Source: an uncultured Lachnospiraceae bacterium (lineage in GTDB: Bacteria; Bacillota; Clostridia; Lachnospirales; Lachnospiraceae). Taken from it: a stretch of 64,000 nt of DNA. Made by a program: the position numbers and the translations under genes. The notes under the pieces were generated by a model. The model was not told the DNA's origin, ran no database searches, and was given only the letters and a program-made list of their open reading frames with translations. Location: the NCBI GenBank assembly GCA_902799015.1, contig CADBZI010000013.1:36611-100610 (forward strand), given 5' to 3'. Below are positions 25,356 through 35,157 of the stretch, one piece after another (position 1 is the stretch's first letter; the number at the start of each line of letters is the position of its first letter).

Positions 25356-25403
25356 ACTGTACCTGCTTTCTGCACGGGCTGACACGCGGTATCAGGAACC
25401 GGC

Positions 25404-26220
25404 TCAGAAGCTTTGTTTCATGTACTTCGACGGCGTCATCCCCTTCTGTTTTTTGAAGCATCTCGTAAAGTAACCGACATCGCGGAACCCGCACTGCTCC
25501 GCAGCCTCCGGGATCGTGATATCGCGCGCCGCAAGCATTTCACTGGCACACTCGATCCGGTAGTAGTTCAAGTAGGACAGGGGAGACTGTCCGGTGAACG
25601 ACTTGAACAGCCCGCAGAAATAGTTCGGATTCATACCGGCCAGCGACGCCATGTCCTCCAGCCGGATCTGTTCCACATAGTGTTCCGAGATGTAGTCGAG
25701 GACCTTCTTCACACTCTTTCCGGAAGGATTCAGCTTCTCCTTTTCCGCGGGCACCAGCACTTCGCTCCGGATCAGCTCGGAGAAGATCAGATAGAAATAC
25801 CCCTGCGCGGCCAGCTCATAGCCCGGCGGACGGGAGGTCATGATCTCGGACAGATGCCCCGCGATCGTAGCGATCATGGATCCGGCCGGCCAGACGAACA
25901 GCTCCGGAATTTCCTCGCGGCTGATGATTCTCTGCAGAAGCGGCGTGCTGATATGGTTGCTGCCCACCTCGAGGATGGCAGGATCAAACAGGACACATTC
26001 GTACCAGCAGTCCTGCGGCGTCCCGCCATGAATGACACCGGGCGGGATGATGATGCATTCCCCCGCCGAGATATGGTAGAGATAGCCGTCCAGTGAGAGA
26101 GGAAATGTGCCCTTCAGGACACGGACGATCTCGTATTCTTTGTGCCAGTTCACCGTACCACGCGACCGGGAACCGGAATGAGCCATGCTTTCTGTTTTCC
26201 CTGTAATCCAGATATTTCAT
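25404..26220 (-). pseudogene. AraC family transcriptional regulator, apparently frameshifted near its N-terminus
   Basis: The frame 25404-26186 encodes 260 residues: a cupin-like sensor (NWHKEYEIVRVLKGTF, then IIIPPGVIHGG) and a C-terminal AraC HTH pair (residues ~160-260). Its own start at 26186 has no binding site. In the neighbouring frame, ATG 26220 is preceded by GGAAGCGG and encodes MKYLDYRENRKHGSF and FPVAWY, the normal beginning of this regulator type, before running out of frame. A 1- or 2-nt indel around 26156-26163 would join the two. It is either a recent mutation or a sequencing error. It diverges from the sugar island and may have regulated it. Confidence 0.7.
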
Positions 26221-26356
26221 AACGTTTTCCGCTTCCGTTCTTCCGCCAGCCGCTGCCGCTCAGTGCCTGTCCGGCAGGCAGACCGGCAGTGCTGCGCACA
26301 GAATGTCTTTCCTTCAATGATCTGAAGATTGTCCTGTTTTGAGTTAATATTAGCAC

Positions 26357-26384
26357 TTGTTATGGCCTTTTGGGAGCCTATAAT
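26357..26384 (+). promoter_or_regulatory. Predicted promoter of the sugar operon
   Basis: TTGTTA (26357-26362), 16-bp spacer, then a perfect TATAAT (26379-26384), 168 nt before the aldo/keto reductase start. It lies in the 331-bp divergent gap (26221-26551), which otherwise holds the operator-like site at 26466 and the upstream region of the AraC gene. Confidence 0.6.
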
Positions 26385-26465
26385 GAAATTAATCTGACGA
26401 AGTGGTTTTTTCAGTATAACTGGCAGATTGTCGGAAAAAGGCTGCAATACAGGGATTTTCAGGCG

Positions 26466-26475
26466 GAAATGTTTC
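26466..26475. promoter_or_regulatory. LacI-type operator candidate before sugar operon
   Basis: GAAATGTTTC differs by one base from GAAACGTTTC found in the lacI-gene operator at 36173-36182. It sits ~75 nt downstream of the likely transcription start, a roadblock position. It suggests that the island's LacI protein also controls the AKR-fucU-fucI operon. Confidence 0.4.
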
Positions 26476-26551
26476 CGGCGGAAGAACCATTGCAGGCGCG
26501 GAAACCGGTAAATCACTGCAGGAAGCAGTTTTATAAAAAGGGAGGAATATT

Positions 26552-27565
26552 ATGAAAATCGATGCTGCGCTGATTCCAAAAGTAACACTGAACACAGGGG
26601 AACAGATCCCATGTATCGGAATGGGAACCTTCGGATCGGACCGTTTTACGCCGGATCAGGTTTCCGCTGCTGTCGCCGGGGCGATCCGGTGCGGCTACAG
26701 GATGTTCGACTGCGCGTCCTGCTACCAGAATGAGGATCAGATCGGTGAAGTGTTTGCCCAGGCTTTCAAAGAGGGCGTGGTCGAGAGAAAGGATCTCTTC
26801 ATCATGACCAAGGTCTGGAATGACCAGCACCGGGAAGTCGCGAAGGCGCTGAAGAAGAGCATCAAGGATCTTCAGTGTGACTACGCGGATATGTATTTTA
26901 TCCACTGGCCGTTCCCGAACTATCACGCACCGGGATGCGACGTGGATTCCCGCAATCCCGATTCCAAGCCGTTCTCCGTTGCAGAATTCATGGATACCTA
27001 CCGGCAGTGTGAAGCACTGGTCAGAGAAGGCCTGATCCGCAACATCGGTATCTCGAATATGACCATCCCGAAGCTGGAGGCCGTGTATGACAAGTTCGAG
27101 ATCAAGCCGGCGGCCTGCGAGATGGAGCTTCATCCGTGCTTCCAGCAGCAGGAGCTCTTCGACTGGCTCGTGGCACACGACATTCAGCCGATCGGATTCA
27201 TGCCGCTCGGATCTCCGCAGAGACCGGAGAGAGATATCGTCGCCACTGACATCGCGGACATGAAGGTGCCGGAGATCGTGGAGATCGCGAAGAAGAGAGG
27301 CGTCCATCCGGCGATTATCTGCCTGAAGTGGGCAGTGAGAAGAGGACAGATCCCGATTCCGTTCTCGGTGCATGAGGCGGAGTACACCAGCAATCTCGCC
27401 GCGACCGTATCGGATCCGCTGACGGATGAGGAGATGCAGATCATCTCCACCCTCGAGAAGGACAATCGTCTGGTCAAGGGGCAGGTCTTCCTGTGGCCGG
27501 GCGCGAATGACTGGCATGATCTGTGGGACGAAGACGGAAAGATCGTCGACTGCCCGGACGCGTAA
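26552..27565 (+). CDS. Aldo/keto reductase
   Basis: A 337-residue AKR with the complete catalytic tetrad: D53 and Y58 (FDCASCYQNE), K87 (MTKVW) and H118 (FIHWP). AKRs reduce aldehydes and ketones with NAD(P)H in the cytosol. It is the first gene of the fucose-type operon, 59 nt before fucU, so reduction of L-lactaldehyde to 1,2-propanediol or oxidation/reduction of the sugar itself are reasonable roles (inference). GGGAGG precedes the ATG. The C-terminal tail rich in Trp and Asp (FLWPGANDWHDLWDEDG) is longer than in many AKRs. Confidence 0.88.
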   Translation: MKIDAALIPKVTLNTGEQIPCIGMGTFGSDRFTPDQVSAAVAGAIRCGYRMFDCASCYQNEDQIGEVFAQAFKEGVVERKDLFIMTKVWNDQHREVAKALKKSIKDLQCDYADMYFIHWPFPNYHAPGCDVDSRNPDSKPFSVAEFMDTYRQCEALVREGLIRNIGISNMTIPKLEAVYDKFEIKPAACEMELHPCFQQQELFDWLVAHDIQPIGFMPLGSPQRPERDIVATDIADMKVPEIVEIAKKRGVHPAIICLKWAVRRGQIPIPFSVHEAEYTSNLAATVSDPLTDEEMQIISTLEKDNRLVKGQVFLWPGANDWHDLWDEDGKIVDCPDA

Positions 27566-27624
27566 GAAGGAAGAATGGAAGCATCCTGTAGAGACATAGA
27601 CACAAGAGAAAGGAGCAAGAAAGC

Positions 27625-28065
27625 ATGTTAAAAGGAATTCCGAAGATTCTTTCACCGGAGCTTCTGATGGTTCTGGCTGAGATGGGACACAGCGACCGCC
27701 TGGTGATCGGGGATGGAAACTTCCCGGCGGAATCCATGGGAAAGGACGCGATTGTCATCCGTATGGACGGACACGGCGTGCCGGAGATTCTGGACGCGAT
27801 CCTTCAGGTTTTCCCGCTGGATACCTATGTGGAGCACCCGGTGAGCCTGATGGAAGTCATGCCCGGAGATCCCGTGGAGACACCGATCTGGGATACATAC
27901 AAGGAGATCGTCAAGAAGCATGACGAGCGCGGCGAGAAGGCGATCGGGACGATCGAGCGCTTCGCGTTCTACGAGGAGACAAAGAAGTCCTATGCGATCA
28001 TCGCGACGGGAGAGTCGGCTCTGTACGCGAATATCATGCTGCAGAAGGGTGTTGTAACGGATTGA
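27625..28065 (+). CDS. fucU: RbsD/FucU family L-fucose mutarotase
   Basis: A 146-residue FucU/RbsD protein. The hallmark GHSDRLVIGDGNFPAES near the N-terminus contains the substrate-binding His and Asp positions. FucU interconverts alpha- and beta-fucopyranose to supply the isomerase. Its position directly before fucI supports fucose over ribose, and length fits FucU (~140). AAAGGAG precedes ATG 27625. Confidence 0.9.
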   Translation: MLKGIPKILSPELLMVLAEMGHSDRLVIGDGNFPAESMGKDAIVIRMDGHGVPEILDAILQVFPLDTYVEHPVSLMEVMPGDPVETPIWDTYKEIVKKHDERGEKAIGTIERFAFYEETKKSYAIIATGESALYANIMLQKGVVTD

Positions 28066-28141
28066 AGAATCCGCTGAGAGTGAATAGAAGAATCAACTGG
28101 AGAGCAGACAGAACAAGTATCACAGAGTGAGAGGAGAAAAT

Positions 28142-29947
28142 ATGAGCAAGAACAGATATATCGGTGAGTTTCCGGTGATTGGCATCCGCCCGGCGATCGA
28201 CGGACGGCGCGGTGCTCTGGACGTCAGAGGATCCCTGGAAGAGCAGACCATGAACATGGCGAAGTCGGCAGCGGCGCTGTTTGAGCAGAACCTGAAGTAT
28301 GTCAACGGGGATCCGGTGAAGGTCGTGATCGCGGATACCACCATCGGCAGAGTTGCGGAAGCGGCAGCCTGTGAGGCAAAGTTCAAGAAGGAAGGCGTCG
28401 CGATCACGCTGACCGTCACGCCGTGCTGGTGCTACGGCGCGGAGACGATGGATATGAACCCGCTCACGATCAAGGGAGTGTGGGGATTCAACGGAACAGA
28501 GCGTCCCGGTGCGGTCTACCTGGCATCTGTGCTGGCCACCCATGCACAGAAGGGACTTCCCGCGTTCGGCATCTACGGACATGATGTCTGCGAAGCGGAC
28601 GATACGTCCATCCCGGCGGATGTGAAGGAAAAGCTTCTGCGATTCGGAAGAGCGGCCATCGCCGCGGCGACCATGCGTGACAAGTCTTATCTGCAGATTG
28701 GTTCCGTGACCATGGGAATCGGCGGCTCCATCATCGACTCCACGTTCATCGAGGATTACCTCGGCATGAGAGTGGAATCCATCGACGAAGTCGAACTCAT
28801 CCGCCGTATGGAAGAGAAGATCTACTGTGAAGAAGACTTCCAGAAAGCCATGGAGTGGACGAAGAAGTACTGCAAGGAAGGCCTGGACAAGAATCCGGAC
28901 TTCATCCGCAAGAGCCCGGAGCAGAAGGAAAAAGACTGGGAATTCGTCGTCAAGATGGCGTGTATCATCAAGGATCTGTTCAATGGGAATCCGAACCTGC
29001 CCAAGGGCTGTGAGGAAGAGGCGGTCGGCCACAATGCCATCGCCGGCGGTTTCCAGGGACAGCGTCAGTGGACCGATTTCTATCCGAACGGCGACTACGC
29101 CGAGGCACTCCTCAATACGTCATTTGACTGGGAAGGCGCAAGAGAGCCGTACATCCTGGCAACGGAGAATGACGTGCTGAACGGACTGGGCATGCTGTTC
29201 ATGAAGCTTCTGACCAACCGTCCCCAGATGTTCGCGGACGTGAGAACCTGTTGGAACGGCGAATCCGTGAAGCGGGCAACCGGATACGAGCTGGAAGGCA
29301 AGGCGAAGGAAGCAGACGGGTTCATTCACCTGATCAATTCCGGCGCATGCTGCCTGGATGCCTGCGGAGAGCTGCGCGATGAAGCGGGCAATCCGGTGAT
29401 AAAGGAATGGTATAACGTGACCGAGGATGACATCAAGACGGTCATGGATCACACCGAATGGTGCGCGGCGGACAACGGATACTTCCGCGGAGGCGGATAT
29501 TCGTCCAGATTCCTGACCCGTGCCGAGATGCCGGCGACCATGATCCGCCTGAACCTGGTCAAGGGACTTGGCCCGGTCCTTCAGATTGTGGAAGGCTGGA
29601 CGGTCGCGCTGCCGGATGAGATCTCCGATATCATCTGGAAGAGAACCGACTATACCTGGCCCTGCACCTGGTTCGCCCCGAGGGTGGACAAGAGCAAGAA
29701 CGCGTTCAAGTCGGCGTATGACGTCATGAACAACTGGGGCGCGAATCACGGCGCGATCAGCTACGGCCACATCGGCGCGGACCTGATCTCCCTGTGCTCG
29801 ATCCTTCGGATTCCGGTCTGCATGCACAATGTGCCCGAGGAAGACATCTTCCGTCCGGCGGCATGGAATGCGTTCGGCATGGACAAGGAAGGACAGGATT
29901 ACCGTGCCTGCCAGGCATACGGACCGCTGTACAGGACCGTGAGATAA
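28142..29947 (+). CDS. fucI: L-fucose isomerase
   Basis: A 601-residue L-fucose isomerase (aldose-ketose, Mn-dependent), converting L-fucose to L-fuculose; many also accept D-arabinose. The N-terminal [17 protein letters not shown], the central [17 protein letters not shown] and the C-terminal [18 protein letters not shown] segments are typical, and length agrees with the ~590-residue E. coli enzyme. ATG 28142 has AGAGGAG 7 nt upstream; an in-frame start five codons earlier overlaps that site. It is followed by a long intercistronic hairpin and then the FGGY kinase. Confidence 0.95.
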   Translation: MSKNRYIGEFPVIGIRPAIDGRRGALDVRGSLEEQTMNMAKSAAALFEQNLKYVNGDPVKVVIADTTIGRVAEAAACEAKFKKEGVAITLTVTPCWCYGAETMDMNPLTIKGVWGFNGTERPGAVYLASVLATHAQKGLPAFGIYGHDVCEADDTSIPADVKEKLLRFGRAAIAAATMRDKSYLQIGSVTMGIGGSIIDSTFIEDYLGMRVESIDEVELIRRMEEKIYCEEDFQKAMEWTKKYCKEGLDKNPDFIRKSPEQKEKDWEFVVKMACIIKDLFNGNPNLPKGCEEEAVGHNAIAGGFQGQRQWTDFYPNGDYAEALLNTSFDWEGAREPYILATENDVLNGLGMLFMKLLTNRPQMFADVRTCWNGESVKRATGYELEGKAKEADGFIHLINSGACCLDACGELRDEAGNPVIKEWYNVTEDDIKTVMDHTEWCAADNGYFRGGGYSSRFLTRAEMPATMIRLNLVKGLGPVLQIVEGWTVALPDEISDIIWKRTDYTWPCTWFAPRVDKSKNAFKSAYDVMNNWGANHGAISYGHIGADLISLCSILRIPVCMHNVPEEDIFRPAAWNAFGMDKEGQDYRACQAYGPLYRTVR

Positions 29948-29976
29948 TCGGTGAATCTGTTTGAATCGCAAAGCGT

Positions 29977-30048
29977 AGCAGCCTGCCCGCAGTGTTCTTC
30001 CAGGAAGCATTGTTTCGGGAAGAATCAGAACACTTCGGGCGGGCTGCT
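29977..30048 (+). other. Long intercistronic hairpin between fucI and FGGY kinase
   Basis: A 22-nt arm (29977-29998) is complementary to 30027-30048 with one G-U pair and one mismatch, and the loop contains a further TTCTTCC/GGAAGAA stem. No T-run follows. It begins 29 nt after the fucI stop and ends 17 nt before the kinase start, so it could stabilise the upstream mRNA or restrict translation of the kinase. Confidence 0.6.
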
Positions 30049-30065
30049 GTGAGAGGAAGGCATAC

Positions 30066-31475
30066 ATGAAGACATACTATGCGGCAGCAGATATCGGAGC
30101 CTCGGGCGGCCGTCTGATCCTGGGCGCGTTGGAGGATGGGCAGCTGACGCTGGAAACCATCCACCGCTTCGACAACCGGATGGAGAAGCGCGGCGATGCC
30201 CTGTGCTGGGATTATCAGAGGATCGCGGAAAACATCGTGGAAGGCCTGCGGCTGTGCGCGGAGGCCGGCAAGATTCCGATCAGCCTGGGTGTCGATACCT
30301 GGGGCGTGGACTATGTCCTCCTGGATGAAGCCGGAAACCCGGTGGGAGAGTGCTACGGGTACCGGGATCACAGGACCGACGGCATGGACCGCGTGGTCGA
30401 GAAGATCATTGCTCCGGAGGAACTGTACCGCAGGACGGGAACGCTCAAGGCGGATTACAACACGATCTACCAGCTGATGTCTGTGCGGGAACGAAGCCCC
30501 GAGCACCTGGAAGCGGCGCAGTGTATGCTTCTGACGCCGGACTATCTGAACTACCTGCTGACCGGCGTGAAGAAATGGGAGTACACAGAGGCTTCCACGA
30601 CGCAGCTGCTGGATCCGGAAAAAAAGGACTGGGACTTTGACCTGATCCGGTCTCTGGGTCTTCCGGAGAAGCTCTTCGGTCCGGTCAGCTTTCCCGGAAC
30701 CTATGTCGGGAAGCTGGCAGAGCACTGGGCAAAGAAGGCCGGGTATTCCCTGGACGTCTATCTGCCGGGCACCCATGATACGGCCTGCGCGGTGGCAGCC
30801 TTGCCGAAGGTGGAGAGTGACAGTATCTACATCAGCTCCGGCACATGGTCTTTGATGGGTGTGCGCCGGGAGAAGCCGGACTGCAGTGAAGAGAGCCGGA
30901 AGGCGAACCTGACCAATGAGGGAAGCGCGGACGGAGGAATCTGCTGCCACAAGAACATCATGGGCCTGTGGATGATTCAGTCTGTACGGCACGAGTACGG
31001 CGACCGGTACAGCTTTGATGAGATCTGCCGCATGGCGGAGGAAAGCAAAGACTTCCCGTCGCTGGTGGACGTGCAGGACAATTGCTTCCTGTCTCCGGAC
31101 AGCATGTGTGAGAGTATCCGGACATGGTGCGAAGCACATAGCCTGAAAGTACCGCAGACGTTAGGGGAAATTGCTTCGGTGGTCTACCGGAGCCTGGCTG
31201 CGTGCTACGCGCAGACGGCGAAGGAGCTGGAGACGCTGAATGGGAAACCGTATCCGGTTGTGCAGGTTGTGGGCGGAGGCTCACAGGCGGAATACCTGAA
31301 CCAGCTCACGGCCGACGCGCTGGGGAAGACGGTATATGCCGGCCCCACGGAAGCTTCCGCAATTGGCAATATCATCGTACAGATGTGGGGAAGAGGCGGG
31401 ATCGGCAGCCTGGACGAAGCCCGGCAGATCGTCGGCGCGTCCTTCCCGGTAAAGGTATTTCAGCCGCGAAGCTGA
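30066..31475 (+). CDS. FGGY carbohydrate kinase, rhamnulokinase/fuculokinase type
   Basis: A 469-residue FGGY kinase. The N-terminus AAADIGASGGRLILG is of the RhaB subtype, followed by VDTWGVDYVLLD, and the ATP-binding region VVGGGSQAEYLNQL lies near residue 400. It phosphorylates a ketose at O1. With FucI upstream and a fuculose-phosphate aldolase in the island, L-fuculose is the most likely substrate, although L-rhamnulose is possible because the enzymes overlap; no rhamnose isomerase is present. AGAGGAAGG precedes the start. Confidence 0.88.
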   Translation: MKTYYAAADIGASGGRLILGALEDGQLTLETIHRFDNRMEKRGDALCWDYQRIAENIVEGLRLCAEAGKIPISLGVDTWGVDYVLLDEAGNPVGECYGYRDHRTDGMDRVVEKIIAPEELYRRTGTLKADYNTIYQLMSVRERSPEHLEAAQCMLLTPDYLNYLLTGVKKWEYTEASTTQLLDPEKKDWDFDLIRSLGLPEKLFGPVSFPGTYVGKLAEHWAKKAGYSLDVYLPGTHDTACAVAALPKVESDSIYISSGTWSLMGVRREKPDCSEESRKANLTNEGSADGGICCHKNIMGLWMIQSVRHEYGDRYSFDEICRMAEESKDFPSLVDVQDNCFLSPDSMCESIRTWCEAHSLKVPQTLGEIASVVYRSLAACYAQTAKELETLNGKPYPVVQVVGGGSQAEYLNQLTADALGKTVYAGPTEASAIGNIIVQMWGRGGIGSLDEARQIVGASFPVKVFQPRS

Positions 31476-31497
31476 GCGGGATCAGGAGATCACAATT

Positions 31498-33009
31498 ATG
31501 AGAGAGTTACTGCTTGGAATCGATATCGGTACCAGCGCATGCAAGGTGGCTGTATTTGACAAGGATGGCCATGTAGCCGCGTCCGTAACCGAGGATTATC
31601 CGGTGTATTATCCGCACACCGGCTGGGCGGAGCAGAACCCGGACGACTGGTGGGAAGGCGTCGCGAAAGGCATCCGGAAGCTGATGGACAGTCCGGATGT
31701 TTCGCCGGAGGAGATTGCCGGTGTCGGTGTAGACGGCCAGAGCTGGTCTGCGGTGGCGGTGGACAAGGAAGGAAAGGTCCTGTGTCCCACTCCGATCTGG
31801 ATGGATACACGCTCCAATGACATTTGCCAGGAAATGACAGCGAAGATCGGCGCGGAGCGGATCTTCGCGGTTGACGGCAATCCGCTGCAGCCGATGTATA
31901 CTACGCCGAAGGTCCTCTGGTATGAAAGAACCATGCCGGAGCTGTACGGCAGGATCGATAAGATTCTCCAGTGCAACGGCTTCATCGTCTACCGGCTGAC
32001 CGGCGCGGTGACGCAGGATCTTTCACAGGGCTATGGCTGGCACTGCTTTGACATGCGCAGGGGCTGCTGGAATCTGGAGATGGCCGCGGAACTGGGCATA
32101 CCGGAACGCTTCCTGCCGGAGATCACGGCGTGTGACGCGGTTGTCGGACACGTGACGGCACAGGCTGCCGCACAGTGCGGCCTTCTGGAAGGAACTCCTG
32201 TTGTGGCGGGCGGGCTGGACGCCTGCTGCGGTACTCTGGGCGTCGGCGTGTCTGAGCCGGGAGAGACCCAGGAACAGGGCGGTCAGGCCGGCGGCATGAG
32301 CATCTGCATGGATCAGTACCATGCAGATCCCAGACTGATTCTGGGATACCATGTCGTGCCGGGAAGGTGGCTGCTTCAGGGCGGAACGACCGGCGGTGGC
32401 GGCGCGATGCGCTGGTTTGAGAGTGAGTTCGGCGGGGAGGAACGCCTTATGAAGGAGCAGCTTGGCATGAGCTCGCTCGACCAGATGAACCAGGCTGCGG
32501 CGAAGGTTCCCGCAGGGAGCGAAGGCCTGGTGTTCCTGCCCTACATGTCCGGAGAGCGGACGCCGATCTGGGACGCGGAAGCGAAGGGTGTTTTCTACGG
32601 GATTGACTTCACGAAGAAGAAAGGACACTTTGTCCGCGCGCTGATGGAGGGTGTTGCCTACGCGCTCCGCCACAATCTGGAGGTCGCCGGGAATGCCGGG
32701 GCTGAAGTACAGGTCCTGAAGGCAATGGGCGGATCCGCGAATTCCCTGCTCTGGACGCAGATCAAGGCAGACATCACGGGAAAGAAGATCGAGGTACCAG
32801 CTTCCGACACCGCCACCACATGGGGCGCGTGTATGCTGGCCGGCGTGGGCGTCGGACTGTTCCCCTCCTACAAAGAGGTGATCGGCCGTACCATCGCGAC
32901 ACGACGGGTACATGAACCCGGGACGGCGGATCTGGAAGCGTACGAGAAAGGGTATCAGACTTACCGGGCATTGTACGAGAACCTGAAGGATCTGATGCAT
33001 CAAAGATGA
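31498..33009 (+). CDS. FGGY carbohydrate kinase, xylulokinase-like
   Basis: A 503-residue FGGY kinase of the XylB subtype: LLGIDIGTSACKVAVFD at the start, TGWAEQNPDDWW, GVDGQSW with the putative catalytic Asp, and KAMGGSANSLLWTQI in the ATP lobe. It is the second FGGY kinase in the operon, 22 nt after the first. No xylose isomerase is present, so D-xylulose is not assured; another ketose or polyol is possible. The following gene's frame is open back into its stop codon, but I start that gene 102 nt later. Confidence 0.88.
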   Translation: MRELLLGIDIGTSACKVAVFDKDGHVAASVTEDYPVYYPHTGWAEQNPDDWWEGVAKGIRKLMDSPDVSPEEIAGVGVDGQSWSAVAVDKEGKVLCPTPIWMDTRSNDICQEMTAKIGAERIFAVDGNPLQPMYTTPKVLWYERTMPELYGRIDKILQCNGFIVYRLTGAVTQDLSQGYGWHCFDMRRGCWNLEMAAELGIPERFLPEITACDAVVGHVTAQAAAQCGLLEGTPVVAGGLDACCGTLGVGVSEPGETQEQGGQAGGMSICMDQYHADPRLILGYHVVPGRWLLQGGTTGGGGAMRWFESEFGGEERLMKEQLGMSSLDQMNQAAAKVPAGSEGLVFLPYMSGERTPIWDAEAKGVFYGIDFTKKKGHFVRALMEGVAYALRHNLEVAGNAGAEVQVLKAMGGSANSLLWTQIKADITGKKIEVPASDTATTWGACMLAGVGVGLFPSYKEVIGRTIATRRVHEPGTADLEAYEKGYQTYRALYENLKDLMHQR

Positions 33010-33110
33010 CAGGCGAGAAAAAACCAGACGCGTCCGGCGCGGACGCGGGATACGGCTCCATGCGTGAAGGAGCCGGCTGGGACGGATATGTGAAGGAGGC
33101 AGATACAATC

Positions 33111-34160
33111 ATGAAAGCCGGAGTTGTGCACGCGAAAAATGATATTCGTTATGAAGAGATCGAGACGCCGAAGGCCGGGCCCGGCAGGGTTCTGATCAAG
33201 GTCAAGTATACCGGCATCTGCGGGTCTGACGTACCGCGGGTGAATGCGGATGCCTGCCATTATTTCCCCAATGTGCTTGGCCATGAGTTTTCCGGAACCG
33301 TTGTCGAGATCGGGGAAGGCGTGACACGTCTGAAACCGGGCGACCGTGTGGCAGGGATCCCGCTGGTTCCCTGCATGAAGTGCTATGACTGCCAGAGAGG
33401 CGATTATTCCCTGTGCAAGCATTACAGCTTCATCGGTTCACGCGAATTCGGCAGCTTCGCGGAATATGTCAGTGTGCCGGAGCGGAACGCGGTTCCCTTC
33501 GCCGACAATGTCAGCTTCGAACAAGGCGCATTTTTCGAGCCCGCGACGGTAGCACTGCACGGACTGCTGCGCCTGAACTATCAGGGCGGCGGCTGCGTGG
33601 CGGTGCTTGGCGGCGGGACGATCGGCATGATGACGCTGCAGTGGGCGAAGATCTTCGGCGCGAAGAAGGTTGTGGTTTTTGACATTGTCGAGGAACGCCT
33701 GGCGCTTGGCAAGCGGCTCGGTGCAGATGCCGGGATCAATACGCTGGAAGAGGGATTCATGGACAGGGCGATGGAGCTGACCGGCGGCAGGGGCTTTGAC
33801 TATGTCTATGAAACAGCGGGCAACACGATCACGATGAAGATGGCGTTCCGCCTGGCGGCGAACAAGGCAGGCGTGTGCTTTATCGGCACCCCGACGAAGG
33901 AGCTTTCCTTCACCGTGGACGAGTGGGAGTGCATGAACCGCAAGGAGTTCACCCTGACGGGATCCTGGATGTCCTACTCGGCTCCGTTCCCCGGAAAGGA
34001 GTGGGAGCTGACGTCCTACTACTTCAGTACCGGACAGCTGAAATTCGATGAATCGTTTATCTACCGCAAGGTACCGCTGTCACAGATCGCGGAAGCCTTC
34101 GAGTGGTACAAGACACCGGGAACGGTCAAGGGAAAGATTCTGATCGACAGCGAAGCATAA
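33111..34160 (+). CDS. Zinc-dependent sugar/polyol dehydrogenase (GatD-like)
   Basis: A 349-residue medium-chain dehydrogenase. Catalytic zinc ligands are in GICGSDVPR and GHEFSG, the structural-zinc cysteine cluster is C-x2-C-x2-C-x7-C (CMKCYDCQRGDYSLC), and NAD binding is at LGGGTIGMM. It most resembles galactitol-1-phosphate or sorbitol dehydrogenases. Together with the next two genes (LacC/FruK-type kinase and GatY-type aldolase) it could form a tagatose-6-phosphate route. AAGGAGG at 33093-33099 sets the start at ATG 33111; an ATG at 33006 overlaps the previous stop but adds 35 unrelated residues. Confidence 0.87.
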   Translation: MKAGVVHAKNDIRYEEIETPKAGPGRVLIKVKYTGICGSDVPRVNADACHYFPNVLGHEFSGTVVEIGEGVTRLKPGDRVAGIPLVPCMKCYDCQRGDYSLCKHYSFIGSREFGSFAEYVSVPERNAVPFADNVSFEQGAFFEPATVALHGLLRLNYQGGGCVAVLGGGTIGMMTLQWAKIFGAKKVVVFDIVEERLALGKRLGADAGINTLEEGFMDRAMELTGGRGFDYVYETAGNTITMKMAFRLAANKAGVCFIGTPTKELSFTVDEWECMNRKEFTLTGSWMSYSAPFPGKEWELTSYYFSTGQLKFDESFIYRKVPLSQIAEAFEWYKTPGTVKGKILIDSEA

Positions 34161-34176
34161 CAGACAAGAGGAAGAC

Positions 34177-35112
34177 ATGATCACGACAGTTACTTTGAAT
34201 GCGTCCATCGACAAAGCCTATGTGATGGAGCGGGCGATTGAGAACGGCACGGTCATGCGCGTGAAGGAGGTGCGGAATACCGCCGGAGGCAAGGGCCTCA
34301 ATGTGGCAAAGGTCGCACGGATCTGCGGCGCTGACGTGCAGGCGACAGGATTTGCCGGCGGGTTCAACGGACAGTACCTTGAGGACCTTGCAAGGCGCAG
34401 CGATGTGGAAACGCGGTTTTTCCATGTAGAGGGAGAGACCCGCAGCTGCATTAACATTCTGGATCCGAAGTACGGATCCACGGAGTATCTGGAGCCGGGA
34501 TTTGACGTGAAAGCAGAGGACGTGGACCGGTTCCTGGAGGAGTTTCCTTCCATCATTGACGGAAGCTCGGTTGTAACGATGTCAGGGTCCGCGCCGCGGG
34601 GTGTTCCTGCGGATATCTACAAGAAGCTGACTGGTATCATGAAGCAGGCCGGGATCAAGGTGATTCTGGACACCAGCGGCAGTTACCTGTCGGAAAGCCT
34701 GAGCGGCTGTCCGGATATGATCAAGCCGAATGAGGACGAGATCGAGGCCCTCCTGGGAATCCGGGTAAACGGCTATGAGGATGTGCTGCGGTCCGCGCAG
34801 GAGCTGCATGATACGTATCAGATTCCCTGGGTTGTGATTTCCCTCGGCGCCGATGGTGCCGTGCTGGCCTGCGAGGAAGGAATCTTCCACGGGAAGCCGC
34901 CAGTCCTGACGCCGGTGAACACCGTCGGCTGCGGCGACTCCATGACAGGGGCCTTTGCCGTGGCAATGGAGCGGAAGATGAAACCGGAGGAAGCGCTCGG
35001 CTACGCCGTCGCGGTGTCGGCAGCATCGGCCATGTCACCGCTCACCGGGCATTTTGACCTGGCGGTGTATGAGAAGATAGCAGGAGACGTTGTGGTGGAG
35101 GTTTGCGGATAA
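34177..35112 (+). CDS. 1-phosphofructokinase / tagatose-6-phosphate kinase family
   Basis: A 311-residue PfkB kinase of the FruK/LacC branch: it begins MITTVTLNASIDK, has the substrate segment NTAGGKGLNVAKVA, and ends with NTVGCGDSMTGAF, where the base Asp follows the GCG turn. It adds the second phosphate to a hexose phosphate (fructose-1-P or tagatose-6-P). It lies 16 nt after the GatD-like gene and 45 nt before a ketose-bisphosphate aldolase, which would cleave its product. No PTS fru genes are nearby, which favours the tagatose-type role (inference). Confidence 0.87.
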   Translation: MITTVTLNASIDKAYVMERAIENGTVMRVKEVRNTAGGKGLNVAKVARICGADVQATGFAGGFNGQYLEDLARRSDVETRFFHVEGETRSCINILDPKYGSTEYLEPGFDVKAEDVDRFLEEFPSIIDGSSVVTMSGSAPRGVPADIYKKLTGIMKQAGIKVILDTSGSYLSESLSGCPDMIKPNEDEIEALLGIRVNGYEDVLRSAQELHDTYQIPWVVISLGADGAVLACEEGIFHGKPPVLTPVNTVGCGDSMTGAFAVAMERKMKPEEALGYAVAVSAASAMSPLTGHFDLAVYEKIAGDVVVEVCG

Positions 35113-35157
35113 AGGCGCTGCACTACAGGAAACAGACTTGTTCAGGAGGACAAAACA

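Noticed and set aside
31498..33009. Calling the second FGGY kinase a true xylulokinase
   Set aside because: It has XylB-type motifs, but without xylose isomerase or xylose transport genes the substrate cannot be asserted.
33006..33110. N-terminal extension of the GatD-like dehydrogenase starting in the xylulokinase stop codon
   Set aside because: The ATGA overlap is attractive, but there is no binding site before it, the 35 residues do not resemble any dehydrogenase start, and AAGGAGG lies before ATG 33111.
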